Positions 1 through 9,096 of a stretch of 64,000 bases of DNA are shown in pieces (the stretch's first letter is position 1; every line of letters begins with the position of its first letter). This DNA is from SZUA-365 sp049663345. Its GTDB lineage: Bacteria; Bacteroidota; Ignavibacteria; SZUA-365. The translations under genes were made by a program, and so were the position numbers. The DNA is taken from contig JBATDG010000072.1 in the NCBI GenBank assembly GCA_049663345.1, forward strand, positions 62,001-126,000, read 5' to 3'. Under the pieces are notes generated by a model. That model ran no database searches, was not told the origin of the DNA, and saw only the letters and a program-made list of their open reading frames with translations.

Positions 1-885
1 CCGAATGCGCATATCGGACTGAACTTCCTTTTTACCGTACACTGGGCCGACCTCGCCAACGCGGAAATCTGGATGCAGGCGCTCACGCAAAATGCATGGG
101 ATACCGGCGCTGGTTGGGGACTCATCCTCACCTACGCCATCTATGCGCGGAAACAAGAGGATACCACGCTCAACGCCGCTATGATCGGTTTCGGAAACAA
201 CAGCATTTCCCTCATGGCCGGAATTCTCGTCCTCTGTACTATCTTCTCAGTGAACCCAAACGCCGCGAGCGATATCGTCGGTGCAGGAAATAACGGACTT
301 ACGTTTATCTGGGTGCCGCAGCTGTTTTCACATGTGCCCGGCGGACAGATTTTCATGGCCGTGTTTTTTCTTACACTGCTGTTCGCCGCCTTTACTTCTC
401 TCGTGTCCATGATCGAGCTGGCAACCCGAGTGCTCATGGATCGGAAAATTTCGCGGCAGCGCGCAGTGCTGATTGTCGGAATCGGCGGTGTTCTGTTCGG
501 GCTGCCCTCCGCCCTCAGTCCGGCATTCTTCAATAATCAGGACGCAGTCTGGGGTATCGGCCTGATGGTATCCGGGCTTCTGTTTGTCGTGGCCGTTGTA
601 AAGTATGGTGCCCGGCGCTTCCGCCTCGATTATATGAATACCGGCGACAGCGATTTTATTATCGGCCCCTGGTGGCGCTACCTGGTATTCTTCGTGCTCA
701 TCGAAGCAATTGCGCTGTTGGTCTGGTGGCTGAGCCAGACAATATCGCAGGAAGGATGGGCCGCTTCACTTAATCCGTTCGCAGAATGGAGTCTCGGTAC
801 CGTACTGCTGCAATGGGGCGCGGCACTCGCGCTGTTCATCTGGTGGAATCGCCGTGCAGAACGAGGAAAAATACTTCATGACTGA
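1..885 (+). CDS. Sodium-coupled amino-acid symporter (NSS/SNF family), 3' part
   Basis: The frame is open to the left edge, so the first half of the gene lies outside the window; 294 residues are visible. They hold about six hydrophobic segments typical of the second half of the neurotransmitter:sodium symporter fold. The helix with FFLTLLFAAFTSLVSMIE resembles LeuT TM8, whose Thr-Ser pair helps bind sodium. The family imports amino acids with sodium at the inner membrane. Its stop overlaps the start of a 39-residue single-span protein by 8 nt. That arrangement is known for MetP/MetS methionine-alanine importers and suggests a similar substrate, as does the aminotransferase that follows. Family assignment is firm; the substrate is inferred from context. 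Confidence 0.9.
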   Translation, partial: PNAHIGLNFLFTVHWADLANAEIWMQALTQNAWDTGAGWGLILTYAIYARKQEDTTLNAAMIGFGNNSISLMAGILVLCTIFSVNPNAASDIVGAGNNGLTFIWVPQLFSHVPGGQIFMAVFFLTLLFAAFTSLVSMIELATRVLMDRKISRQRAVLIVGIGGVLFGLPSALSPAFFNNQDAVWGIGLMVSGLLFVVAVVKYGARRFRLDYMNTGDSDFIIGPWWRYLVFFVLIEAIALLVWWLSQTISQEGWAASLNPFAEWSLGTVLLQWGAALALFIWWNRRAERGKILHD

Positions 886-997
886 CAACGCATTCATCAC
901 AATGATCGTCGTGCTGACCCTTGTCTGGGGAGGCTTTGCCGCACTGCTGACCTATGCGGTCCGGCGGGAATCCCGCAAGCGGAAGACGGAGAAATAA
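878..997 (+). CDS. MetS-like small subunit of the NSS transporter, 39 aa
   Basis: A short reading frame starts on the ATG inside ATGACTGA, overlapping the transporter stop, so translation is probably coupled. It begins MTDNAFITMIVVLTLVWGGF, forms one membrane helix with a Trp-Gly-Gly turn, and ends in a strongly basic tail (RRESRKRKTEK). Size, topology and position match the small subunits that accompany NSS-type methionine/alanine importers (MetS in Corynebacterium). The function is inferred from that analogy; the protein is too short for independent proof. Confidence 0.75.
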   Translation: MTDNAFITMIVVLTLVWGGFAALLTYAVRRESRKRKTEK

Positions 998-1107
998 CGG
1001 ACTTTAAGGTCCTGAAAACTATTCAGCCATCCAAAGCCTCCACAGCAGGGACTGATTCCGCTCCCGCACAACGAGGCACAACAGGAAAAGTCAAAGACGC
1101 GCTACCA

Positions 1108-2259
1108 ATGAAACACAGGCATGCCCGGCGCATCGACGCCATTGAACCATCTATTTTCGCAACCATGAGCCAACTTGCCGCAGAACATCAGGCGGTGAAT
1201 CTCGGACAAGGATTCCCGGATTTCGACGGGCCATCCTGGATCATCGAGGCATTTGCGGAGGCTCTCCGCTCAGCGAAAAATCAATACGCTCCCATGCCAG
1301 GCGTGCAGCGTCTGCGCCGTGCCGTCGCCGGCTATCAAAAAGCATTTTATGATTTGGACTTCGATGCGGAAAAGGAAATAACCGTAACCGCCGGCGCCAC
1401 GGAATCCCTTTTTTCCACCATGCTGGCTCTGCTTGATCCGGGCGACGAAGTGATTCTTTTCGAGCCCTACTACGACAGCTACTATGCGAATTGTCTGTTG
1501 GCGGGAGCGCGTCCCGTCTGCGTTACGCTTCACACTCCGGATTTTCACATCGACGGGGAGGCGCTTGCGCAGGCGGTCACGGAGCGGACCCGCATGATCG
1601 TACTCAACAACCCGCACAATCCCACAGGACGCATGTTCACCCGCGCGGAACTCGACATCGTTGCCGATGCCGCACAACGACATGACCTTTTTGTGATCAG
1701 CGATGAGGTGTATGAATTTCTCACCTTCGACGACCGCACGCATATTCCCTTCGCTTCACTCCCGGGGATGCGTGAACGCACGATCGCAATTTCTTCGACA
1801 GGGAAGACCTTCGGAATGACAGGATGGAAAATCGGATATACGATGGCGAGCGAGGAATTGACGAAGGCGGTCCGTACGGTGCATCAGTTCGTGACATTCG
1901 CAGTCAACACGCCGGGACAGCATGCAATGGCGCAAGGGCTAGAACGCCTGCCGGATTATCTGCCTGAATTCCGCGCGGAATATCAGCGCAAACGGGACCT
2001 GCTTTTTCATGGATTGCGAGAAAGCGCGTTCCGGGCGATTATTCCTGAAGGGACTTATTTCATGATGGCGAGGCTGCCTGCAGGTGCAGGCAGCGACGTA
2101 GAATGTGCGACCCGTCTCGTGACACAGCACGGCGTTGCAGTCATCCCTCCGTCGGTCTTTTATCAGAACAGCGACGAAGGAACAACTCTGCTCCGGCTCT
2201 GTTTCGCAAAAACGGATGAAACTATCCGGGAAGGAATTCGGCGACTCCAGACCTGCTGA
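1108..2259 (+). CDS. PLP-dependent aminotransferase, methionine aminotransferase (YbdL-like)
   Basis: A 383-residue class I/II fold-type I aminotransferase. Visible landmarks are NNPHNPTG (residues about 167-174), SDEVYE (198-203), the Schiff-base lysine K233 in SSTGKTFGMTGWK, and a carboxylate-binding arginine in LLRLCF near 364. The N-terminal NLGQGFPDFDGP and the GMTGWKIGY stretch are typical of the YbdL/kynurenine-aminotransferase subgroup, which prefers methionine and aromatic or other bulky amino acids with keto-acid acceptors. It would act in the cytoplasm. Its position 110 nt after the MetP/MetS-like importer supports a methionine-related role, but exact specificity cannot be read from sequence. 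Length is normal for the family. Confidence 0.85.
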   Translation: MKHRHARRIDAIEPSIFATMSQLAAEHQAVNLGQGFPDFDGPSWIIEAFAEALRSAKNQYAPMPGVQRLRRAVAGYQKAFYDLDFDAEKEITVTAGATESLFSTMLALLDPGDEVILFEPYYDSYYANCLLAGARPVCVTLHTPDFHIDGEALAQAVTERTRMIVLNNPHNPTGRMFTRAELDIVADAAQRHDLFVISDEVYEFLTFDDRTHIPFASLPGMRERTIAISSTGKTFGMTGWKIGYTMASEELTKAVRTVHQFVTFAVNTPGQHAMAQGLERLPDYLPEFRAEYQRKRDLLFHGLRESAFRAIIPEGTYFMMARLPAGAGSDVECATRLVTQHGVAVIPPSVFYQNSDEGTTLLRLCFAKTDETIREGIRRLQTC

Positions 2260-2263
2260 GCGC

Positions 2264-2740
2264 CTAATCCTTCTGGTTCGAAAGCAGACCGATAATTCCA
2301 CCGATCAGAATTCCGACACCAAACGCTCCGAGTACCGCAGAGAACGGATGCACTTTGATGTACTCTTCCGACTTCTGCACCGCCGGATCAATGTTCTCAT
2401 CTCGGATCGTCTGCATCCGCTCTTTCGCCTTATCCTGAATGGCGCTGGCTTTTGCCCGGATATTCTCCGTAAGATCGCGCGTCCGCGTGTCCATGTTATC
2501 ACGAATGTCGGAAAATTCTTCCGCAAGCCGTTCGCGTGTTTCAAGATAACTTGCGTATAGCTCTTTCAGCTTTGTCTCAATTGCCGCTTTCTGTTCGCCA
2601 TAGCGTTCTGCGATGAGATTGACCAGCTTCCCGAAATTTCCTTCGATTTTGATAAGGTCTTCATCCACAATTTTGTCCCACTTCACAGTGACATGGCCCT
2701 TGAAGCCGTTCCATTCTTTTTCGAAACGAGGTAAGTTCAT
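2264..2740 (-). CDS. CsbD-like / DUF883-like membrane-associated stress protein
   Basis: A 158-residue protein with two recognisable parts. Residues about 5-55 (FEKEWNGFKGHVTVKWDKI, followed by a run ending in Leu) resemble the CsbD domain of general-stress proteins. The rest is a long charged coiled coil ending in a glycine-zipper hydrophobic tail (VLGAFGVGILIGGIIGLL), as in ElaB/YqjD-type DUF883 proteins that anchor at the inner membrane. The frame can be extended to a GTG at 2752, but ATG 2740 follows a GGAG at good spacing and is preferred. It is convergent with the aminotransferase, with only 4 nt between stops. The biochemical role of these families is poorly defined; stress or stationary-phase expression would be usual. 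Confidence 0.7.
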   Translation of the reverse strand: MNLPRFEKEWNGFKGHVTVKWDKIVDEDLIKIEGNFGKLVNLIAERYGEQKAAIETKLKELYASYLETRERLAEEFSDIRDNMDTRTRDLTENIRAKASAIQDKAKERMQTIRDENIDPAVQKSEEYIKVHPFSAVLGAFGVGILIGGIIGLLSNQKD

Positions 2741-2915
2741 CGTCTGCTCCACTTTGTGTGTCTGAGAATTAACATACTATTGAGTGCGTTGATGAATATA
2801 CATTAGCGAGGAAAGCACAAAAAGGCAAATAACTCGGACGACACGCATTTGTCCGGCAAAGAAAAAGGAATTTTGGTTACATTGGACTTCGGGTATCACA
2901 ACAAGTCGCCTGCGC

Positions 2916-4736
2916 ATGAGCTGTTCGTTTTTGCTTATAGGTCACAGAACCAGCGGAAAATCAGTGCTGGGACGCCGTCTCGCCGAGGCGCGCGGCCTTC
3001 CATTTCTCGATCTTGACGATGTTATCGCCCAACGCGAGGGACGCTCCGCCGAGGATCTGGTAGGGGAGGACGAGAAGCGATTCCGACAAATCGAACGAGA
3101 GATTCTCCAGAAAATCGTTGCAGATCACGCACCAGCGGTGATCGCCAGTGGTGGCGGCTGTGAGTTCTGGCCCCTCGGCATCCGTACGATATGGATTTTC
3201 CGTGAGGGTTGGGACGAATCTGCATTGCGGGATCGCCGGCGCCTGCGTCCCCAGCTGCTGCCGGAAGAAGAAATTGCGTGGATGCGGGAAACGCGAGAGG
3301 AACGTTATCGCCTCGCCGCTCATCTTTGCCTTCATATCGAGCGCGGCTGCCGCGAAGAAGAAGCGGCACGGCGGCTTGTTTTCCTCGCAGGCTGGCTCGA
3401 TGAGGCTGCCAATTCCGCGGGACTGAAAAAGAGCTGGGTCGTTCCCCGCAGCGCCGACGACCTTCCGCGCGCGGAAGCAGATGTGCAGCTGTTCGGCATG
3501 GCTGGTGTGGAAATCCGTTCTGATGTCTTTTCTGAAGTTCCAACCCCAAACGTGCCTTGGCTTGCTTCATTGCGCACGGAAGATCGGACATTTTTTCAGC
3601 GAGCCTCGGGGGCTTCAGCATTCGATTGTGATGCATCCCTTTTGCGCTTTCTGGCTCTTAAAGGGCTCGAACCCCGTCCGCTGATCATCAGCACCCACCC
3701 CGATGATGTGTTCAAGGAGTTTTTTGATTTCCTTACTGGGCTCCCCGACTGGGTGAAAGCCAGTCTGCCCGATTGGCATTCGCAATTGCAGCTCAAATAC
3801 GCTCCCCGGATAAAATCGTGGATCGAGCTGCGATATGCTAACCAGCTCTATAAGGTGTATGAGAAAGCAGGAAATAGCATCAATTTTCTGCCACAGGGGA
3901 AAAAATGGAGCTGGATGCGCGTGCAGCGTCTGTTCCAGGGAAATGAAATCAATTATCTCTCCACCGGCTGCCTCGAACATTCACAGCGCCCGCCTTCGCT
4001 TGACTATTTCCTCCCGCATATCATAGGCGATCACGCGCGTGATTTCTACGGAATCATCGGGAATCCCGTCGAGCATAGTATCGGCGATATCTTTCATCGC
4101 GCCCTTTCCCTCCAAAGTGAAAACGGTACGCAGACCTACGTGAAAATTCAGCTGACCCAGCCCGAGATCGACAATTGCCTGCACCTGCTTCCACAGATCG
4201 GGTTCAAAGGTCTTTCCGTGACCTCACCCCTCAAAAGAGACTTGATCGACTCGAATTTTGTTGGAACTGAAGAAGAGATAACCACCGGAAACACGCTCGC
4301 ACTGATCAAAGGAAGCTTCCTCCTTTTCGACACCGATCAGGAAGGAATGGATGCGGCACTCAGGGAAATTGAAGCGGATGGCATCGCCCCGGGATCCGTA
4401 CTGGTCTTTGGAAACGGAGGTGTTGTACCAGCTCTCACGCGCGCGCTCGATGCGCGTGGGTGGGGACCACTCAACGTCATTCACGCGCGCGAAGGCTGGG
4501 GAAGCCACGCCAACACATCAGTGCAGCTGGTTGTGGATGCCTCTGGCAGCAATGCCGCGCATACAGCGGACGCACCTATCTGCGCCGCCTGGCTGGACCT
4601 CCGTTATCGCAATATTCCTCCACCGCCTGCCGCAGCTGAACGTTTTTATAATGGACTGACGTTTTTCAAAAGCCAGGCCCTGGCGCAGCGCCGCATCTGG
4701 GAACTGGCCGACTGCATCGAACACCCGCTCCTCTAG
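2916..4736 (+). CDS. AROM-like fusion: shikimate kinase, type I 3-dehydroquinase, shikimate dehydrogenase
   Basis: A 606-residue protein with three shikimate-pathway domains. Residues 1-165 are a shikimate kinase: P-loop GHRTSGKS (9-16), LDLDD (31-35), GGG (79-81), lid RPQL and a C-terminal R.ERYRLAA. Residues about 185-370 align by motif order with type I dehydroquinase: GVEIRSD, ASLRTEDRT, ISTHPDD (candidate catalytic H261), LQLKYAP (candidate Schiff-base K294) and a degenerate final loop. Residues 378-606 are a shikimate dehydrogenase: GIIGNPVEHSIG, SVTSPLK (K440), GNT, DTDQEG (D474) and the nucleotide loop GNGGVV. The order equals the last three domains of fungal AROM. Oddities: the dehydroquinase is divergent, one substrate serine of the HSxS motif is Gly, and NTD is DTD. 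aroC follows 22 nt later. Confidence 0.85.
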   Translation: MSCSFLLIGHRTSGKSVLGRRLAEARGLPFLDLDDVIAQREGRSAEDLVGEDEKRFRQIEREILQKIVADHAPAVIASGGGCEFWPLGIRTIWIFREGWDESALRDRRRLRPQLLPEEEIAWMRETREERYRLAAHLCLHIERGCREEEAARRLVFLAGWLDEAANSAGLKKSWVVPRSADDLPRAEADVQLFGMAGVEIRSDVFSEVPTPNVPWLASLRTEDRTFFQRASGASAFDCDASLLRFLALKGLEPRPLIISTHPDDVFKEFFDFLTGLPDWVKASLPDWHSQLQLKYAPRIKSWIELRYANQLYKVYEKAGNSINFLPQGKKWSWMRVQRLFQGNEINYLSTGCLEHSQRPPSLDYFLPHIIGDHARDFYGIIGNPVEHSIGDIFHRALSLQSENGTQTYVKIQLTQPEIDNCLHLLPQIGFKGLSVTSPLKRDLIDSNFVGTEEEITTGNTLALIKGSFLLFDTDQEGMDAALREIEADGIAPGSVLVFGNGGVVPALTRALDARGWGPLNVIHAREGWGSHANTSVQLVVDASGSNAAHTADAPICAAWLDLRYRNIPPPPAAAERFYNGLTFFKSQALAQRRIWELADCIEHPLL

Positions 4737-4758
4737 CAATTATTTCGCGGAGAAATGC

Positions 4759-5781
4759 ATGCGCGGTAATAGTTTTGGCCACTTTTTCGTCCTCAACAGC
4801 TTTGGCGAAAGCCATGGCGCCGCACTTGGTGCCGTCATTGATGGCTGTCCCGCGGGCGTTGAGCTCACCTCCGGGCATATTTCAGCGGCGTTGAAGCGGC
4901 GGCGTCCCGGACAATCGATTATTACCAGCTCACGGCAGGAATCAGATGAGGCGGAAATCCTCAGTGGGGTCTTTGAGGACAGAACATTAGGCACTCCTAT
5001 AGCGGTTATCGTTCGAAATCATGATGCTCGCAGCGAAGATTATGACGCGCAGGTCTACCGCGCTGGACACGCCGATCGCGTATGGAATGATAAATACTTG
5101 CATCGTGATCACCGCGGCGGCGGACGTTCTTCAGGCCGCGAAACCATCGCGCGCGTGATAGGTGGGGCTATCGCGGAGCGAATTCTGCCCCAATCAGTTC
5201 GTATCGTTGGCTTCACCAGGCAGATTGGCAATTTTACCCTGCAAAATATGTCTGAAAGACTCACGCGCGCGGAGGTCGACAAATTCTCCACGCGATGCCC
5301 TGATTTTTCCGTGGATGCACAAATCACAGAGGAACTCCTTCGCTTGAAAGAGCTGGGTGATTCCGTAGGCGGCATCGTAGAACTTCGACTCGATGGAGTA
5401 CCTGCCGGACTCGGCGAACCTGTCTTCAACAAGGCGAAATCCATGTTAGCCGCTGCCATCATGTCTATCGGTGCGGTCAGCGGGGTTGCATTTGGAGATG
5501 CTTTTTCGGAATGTCTGCTTCAGGGTTCAGATTTTCACAATGCTGCTGCTGGCGCTCCCGATGGAATTTCTTTGCGTTCTTATGGCATTCAGGGCGGAAT
5601 CACCAATGGACAGCAAATTACAATGCGGATCGCTATCAAGCCGACCAGCACAACGGGTTCACTTGCCCGTGAAGGGAGACACGATCCCTGCATTGTTCCG
5701 CGCGTGATTCCTGTCATTGAGAGCATGGCGGCCCTGGTTCTTGCAGATCTCCTGCTTGCAGCCCGGCTCGACAACATGTAG
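4759..5781 (+). CDS. aroC: Chorismate synthase
   Basis: A 340-residue chorismate synthase, which converts 5-enolpyruvylshikimate 3-phosphate to chorismate with reduced FMN. Family signatures are present: GNSFGHFF at the N-terminus, FGESHG (residues 15-20), the RRRPGQ loop, HRDHRGGGRSSGRETIARV and a C-terminal RHDPCIVPR. The start ATG is preceded by GGAG at 8-9 nt. It lies 22 nt after the shikimate fusion gene, so both are probably co-transcribed and together cover four enzymatic steps of the pathway (missing EPSP synthase between them). Length is normal and nothing is missing from the motifs. Confidence 0.96.
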   Translation: MRGNSFGHFFVLNSFGESHGAALGAVIDGCPAGVELTSGHISAALKRRRPGQSIITSSRQESDEAEILSGVFEDRTLGTPIAVIVRNHDARSEDYDAQVYRAGHADRVWNDKYLHRDHRGGGRSSGRETIARVIGGAIAERILPQSVRIVGFTRQIGNFTLQNMSERLTRAEVDKFSTRCPDFSVDAQITEELLRLKELGDSVGGIVELRLDGVPAGLGEPVFNKAKSMLAAAIMSIGAVSGVAFGDAFSECLLQGSDFHNAAAGAPDGISLRSYGIQGGITNGQQITMRIAIKPTSTTGSLAREGRHDPCIVPRVIPVIESMAALVLADLLLAARLDNM

Positions 5782-5809
5782 CACGGGCGAAATACCAGTG
5801 ACCATCTCC

Positions 5810-7042
5810 ATGCTTCCACGAATCTCCCGGTCTCTTCAGAGCGGTGTACTTCGCGCTTTCCGTCATCGCAATTTTCGATTGTTCACTGCCGGACAGCTGA
5901 CATCCCTGATCGGCACCTGGGCTCAGCGTCTTGCTGTGGGCTGGCTGGCATGGAATCTGACGCATTCTGCTTTCTGGGTTGGAGCAGTCAGCTTTGCAGG
6001 ACTATTTCCCGGAGTGCTCGCCGGACCATTCGCCGGTTCCGTCGCAGATAGCATGAGCCGTTTCCGGCTCCTCAAGATCACACAGGTCGCGTACTTTATA
6101 CAGGCGTCTGTTCTGGCCGCTCTCACGATCGGCGGATGGATAACGATTCCCGTTTTGCTGGCGCTTGAAACGGTGCTCGCGTTGATCACCGCCTTCGATA
6201 TTCCCGCACGCCAGGCTTTCGTCATAGAAATGGTAGGGAAGGAGGATCTGGCGAACGCGATCGCGATAAATTCGACGACAGTCAATGTCGCACGGATGCT
6301 GGGTCCTGTCATCGCGGGCATCATTATTGTGACGGTGGATATCGGCGAGGCCTTCCTGTTCAACGCTCTCACCTACATCGCCGTGTTTGTGAGCCTCACC
6401 GTGATGCACATCGTTCCCCGCATTCCTGAAAAACGCAACCAGCCCATGTCGTCGCATGTACTCGAGGGACTACGCTACGCCTGGCGTGAACGGGGCATTC
6501 GCACATATTTGCTTCTGTTTTTCATCATGGCTCTCTTCGGAATGCCATACGGAACGCTTATGCCCGTCATTGCTGAAGCTCACTACGGAATGGGAGCAGT
6601 AGGACTGTCGTGGCTAGTCGCCGGATCCGGATTTGGCGCAACCATAGGCGCGCTTATACTCGCTGCGCGGAAAGACACAGCCGGACTTTCACGGCTCCTT
6701 TTTTTCGCTGCTGTCCTTTTCGGAGCCAGCCTTCTGGTGTTCGCTCTGATCAACAACTTTTATCTTGCCGTGCTTTTCATTCCTGTTTGCGGATTCGGCA
6801 TGATGATGCAGATGGCGGGAAACAACATCCTGCTGCAAACAAATGTAGAGGAGGGGCAGCGCGGACGAGTGATGAGCCTGTTCAGCATGAGCTTCCAGCT
6901 GGCAATGCCTATCGGAAGCCTCTGGATGGGTGCCGTTGCCGATCATTTCGGCGTGATGACGCCGATCATGATCGGCGGGGCGCTCTGTCTCGCTGCAGTC
7001 TCCGTCTTGGGCTATCAATCCTGGCGGTACAAGATCAGTTGA
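5810..7042 (+). CDS. MFS exporter, EntS/MFS_3 type
   Basis: About 410 residues with twelve predicted membrane helices. The N-terminus FRHRNFRLFTAGQLTSLIGT and the motif AGPFAGSVADSMSRFRLL place it in the MFS_3 (EntS-like) group of drug or siderophore exporters at the inner membrane. The open frame extends upstream into aroC (to 5717), but those residues look non-coding. ATG 5810 is chosen because transporter homology begins shortly after; GTG 5798 is an alternative. No clear Shine-Dalgarno is visible, so coupling to aroC is possible. The substrate cannot be inferred. Confidence 0.85.
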   Translation: MLPRISRSLQSGVLRAFRHRNFRLFTAGQLTSLIGTWAQRLAVGWLAWNLTHSAFWVGAVSFAGLFPGVLAGPFAGSVADSMSRFRLLKITQVAYFIQASVLAALTIGGWITIPVLLALETVLALITAFDIPARQAFVIEMVGKEDLANAIAINSTTVNVARMLGPVIAGIIIVTVDIGEAFLFNALTYIAVFVSLTVMHIVPRIPEKRNQPMSSHVLEGLRYAWRERGIRTYLLLFFIMALFGMPYGTLMPVIAEAHYGMGAVGLSWLVAGSGFGATIGALILAARKDTAGLSRLLFFAAVLFGASLLVFALINNFYLAVLFIPVCGFGMMMQMAGNNILLQTNVEEGQRGRVMSLFSMSFQLAMPIGSLWMGAVADHFGVMTPIMIGGALCLAAVSVLGYQSWRYKIS

Positions 7043-7277
7043 TTGCAGCCACTAGCCGCGCACAAGTTATCCCGAGACCCGCAGTACTGAGCTGCCATAC
7101 AGGCGAATCTGAATCACTCAACGGTCAGAACGAATCGATTGGCTGCGTCTGTCATCTTACGGACAGTGTTGATGCGCGGCATTTCGTACATTGACATTAA
7201 CGAACCGCGTTGAAACAAAACCAGAATTATTTTGGTTAAAGAAGATTCTGCTTTTATCAAATATTCTAAGGATTGGC

Positions 7278-7751
7278 ATGAAATCATTTCTTTTCGCTCT
7301 CGCGCTGCTTATATCAGCAAGCGCGCTCAGCGCTCAGGTAGGTGAACAGGCTCCCGCTTTCTCACTCAAAGACAGAGATGGAAAAACCGTTACACTCGAA
7401 TCTTTGAAGGGAAAAGTGATTGTGCTGAATTTCTGGGCAACCTGGTGTCCCCCTTGTCGTGCCGAAATTCCAGCATTCAAAAGTGCGTACGATAAATACA
7501 AAGCCAAAGGCGTGGAAATTGTAGGAATTTCTCTTGATCAAAAAGGCTGGTCGGTGATCAAGCCTTTCCTCGACAATCAAAAAATCCAGTATCCTGTCCT
7601 GCTTGGCGATGCGGAAATTGCAAGAGACTACGGCAACATCCGCTCGATTCCCACTACGTTTATCATCGACCGAAAGGGCAAGGTCGTCGACAGCCATGTT
7701 GGTGCGATGACTGAGGAGGCGCTAGTGAAGGCCTTTGAAAAATTGCTCTAA
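7278..7751 (+). CDS. TlpA/ResA-type periplasmic thioredoxin
   Basis: A 157-residue exported thioredoxin-fold protein. A signal peptide (MKSFLFALALLISASALSAQ) is followed by the AhpC/TSA-Redoxin fold GEQAPAFSLKDRDGK, the active site WCPPC (C57/C60) and the cis-proline loop SIPTTFIID. Such proteins reduce disulfides in the periplasm, often for cytochrome c maturation, or act as thiol reductants more generally; no cytochrome genes are nearby. An AAGGA at 7268-7272 precedes ATG 7278, which is why this start is used rather than the longer frame from 7191. It ends tail to tail with radA, stops overlapping by 4 nt. Confidence 0.9.
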   Translation: MKSFLFALALLISASALSAQVGEQAPAFSLKDRDGKTVTLESLKGKVIVLNFWATWCPPCRAEIPAFKSAYDKYKAKGVEIVGISLDQKGWSVIKPFLDNQKIQYPVLLGDAEIARDYGNIRSIPTTFIIDRKGKVVDSHVGAMTEEALVKAFEKLL

Positions 7752-9094
7752 ACCAGCTTTTCCATCGCTTCGGCGAGGAGATCGACTTCAATGATTTCGA
7801 TCCCTCGCCTTTTTTTATTAGCCATACCGCCGCGGGGAACGATAATGCGCTTGAAACCCAGTTTTTCCGCTTCTATCACGCGCTTTTCGACCTGACTCAC
7901 GGAACGCACCTCTCCACCCAGACCGACCTCACCCACAACCGTGGTTCCGTTATCGATGGCTGTGTCGCGTGAACTGGAAACAATCGCAGCGCACACGGCG
8001 AGATCCACTGCAGGTTCATCGATGCGCACTCCACCGGCAATGTTTACAAATACGTCGAATTGTCCCACCCGCATCCCATAGCGCTTTTCCAATACCGCGA
8101 GAAGCAGTGAAACCCGCCGCGCGTCGAGTCCTGAGACAGTGCGCTGCGGCATGCCGTAATTGCTGGGGGTGACGAGGGCCTGAACTTCGATGAGGAGCGC
8201 GCGCGTGCCTTCGAGACTTGTGGTGACGCAGGACCCCGAAATACCATGCGAACGGTCAGAAAGAAAGACTTCGCTGGGGTTGGACACTTCCCGCAACCCA
8301 TCTTCCCGCATTTCGAAGATTCCGATTTCGTTTGTGCTTCCAAAGCGGTTTTTCAGTCCACGCACAATGCGGTAACTGTGATGATGGTCGCCTTCAAACT
8401 GCAGCACGGTGTCGACCATGTGTTCGAGTACTCGGGGACCAGCGATAACCCCGTCTTTCGTCACATGACCGATGATAATCATCGGAATATTTTCCGATTT
8501 CGCATGCCTTAACAGCACGGCTGTGCTTTCGCGCACTTGAGCAATGCTGCCAGGGGCGCTTTCGAGTTCTGGACGAAAAACAGTCTGAATCGAATCAATT
8601 ACGACCAATTCCGGCTTCTGATCGACAATGGCACGGAGAATTGCGTCGAGATTGGTTTCAGCCAGAACCAGGAAATCGTCGCTGCGGACTTCAAGGCGTT
8701 CAGCGCGCAGCTTGATCTGGCGCAGTGATTCTTCACCGCTGACGTATAAAATTCGCGTGCTGTTTCGTCCCAGCTGCATCGCGAGGGTGGATTTTCCGAT
8801 TCCGGGATCTCCGCCGAGCAGAATCATCGAGCCGGGGACAATGCCTCCGCCGAGTACGCGGTCTAGTTCGGAGAGTCCTGTGCCCAGGCGTTCATCCTGT
8901 CGCGCTTCCACGCGCGTGATTGGATATACCTTCGCGTCGCCGGTCGCCGCGCGCGCGCCGCGTCCCGCGCTTTCCTGCCGCACGATTTCCTCGACAAGCG
9001 TATTCCATTCACCACATGCGTCGCATTTGCCGCTCCAGCGAGAGGTTGTGGCCCCGCATCCCTGGCATACGTAGCGTGTTTTCTGTTTTGCCAC
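7748..9094 (-). CDS. radA: DNA repair protein RadA
   Basis: A 448-residue RadA (Sms), a RecA-like branch-migration helicase for recombination intermediates. Visible parts: a four-cysteine zinc finger (CQGCG...CDACG, residues 9-27), Walker A GGDPGIGKST near residue 95, the RadA-specific KNRFGST motif in the centre, and a Lon-protease-like C-terminal domain (GEVGLGGEVR). It is the last gene of a probable leftward operon behind an outer-membrane or periplasmic lipoprotein gene, with a 2-nt gap. Length and motifs are complete. Confidence 0.97.
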   Translation of the reverse strand: MAKQKTRYVCQGCGATTSRWSGKCDACGEWNTLVEEIVRQESAGRGARAATGDAKVYPITRVEARQDERLGTGLSELDRVLGGGIVPGSMILLGGDPGIGKSTLAMQLGRNSTRILYVSGEESLRQIKLRAERLEVRSDDFLVLAETNLDAILRAIVDQKPELVVIDSIQTVFRPELESAPGSIAQVRESTAVLLRHAKSENIPMIIIGHVTKDGVIAGPRVLEHMVDTVLQFEGDHHHSYRIVRGLKNRFGSTNEIGIFEMREDGLREVSNPSEVFLSDRSHGISGSCVTTSLEGTRALLIEVQALVTPSNYGMPQRTVSGLDARRVSLLLAVLEKRYGMRVGQFDVFVNIAGGVRIDEPAVDLAVCAAIVSSSRDTAIDNGTTVVGEVGLGGEVRSVSQVEKRVIEAEKLGFKRIIVPRGGMANKKRRGIEIIEVDLLAEAMEKLV

Positions 9095-9096
9095 GA

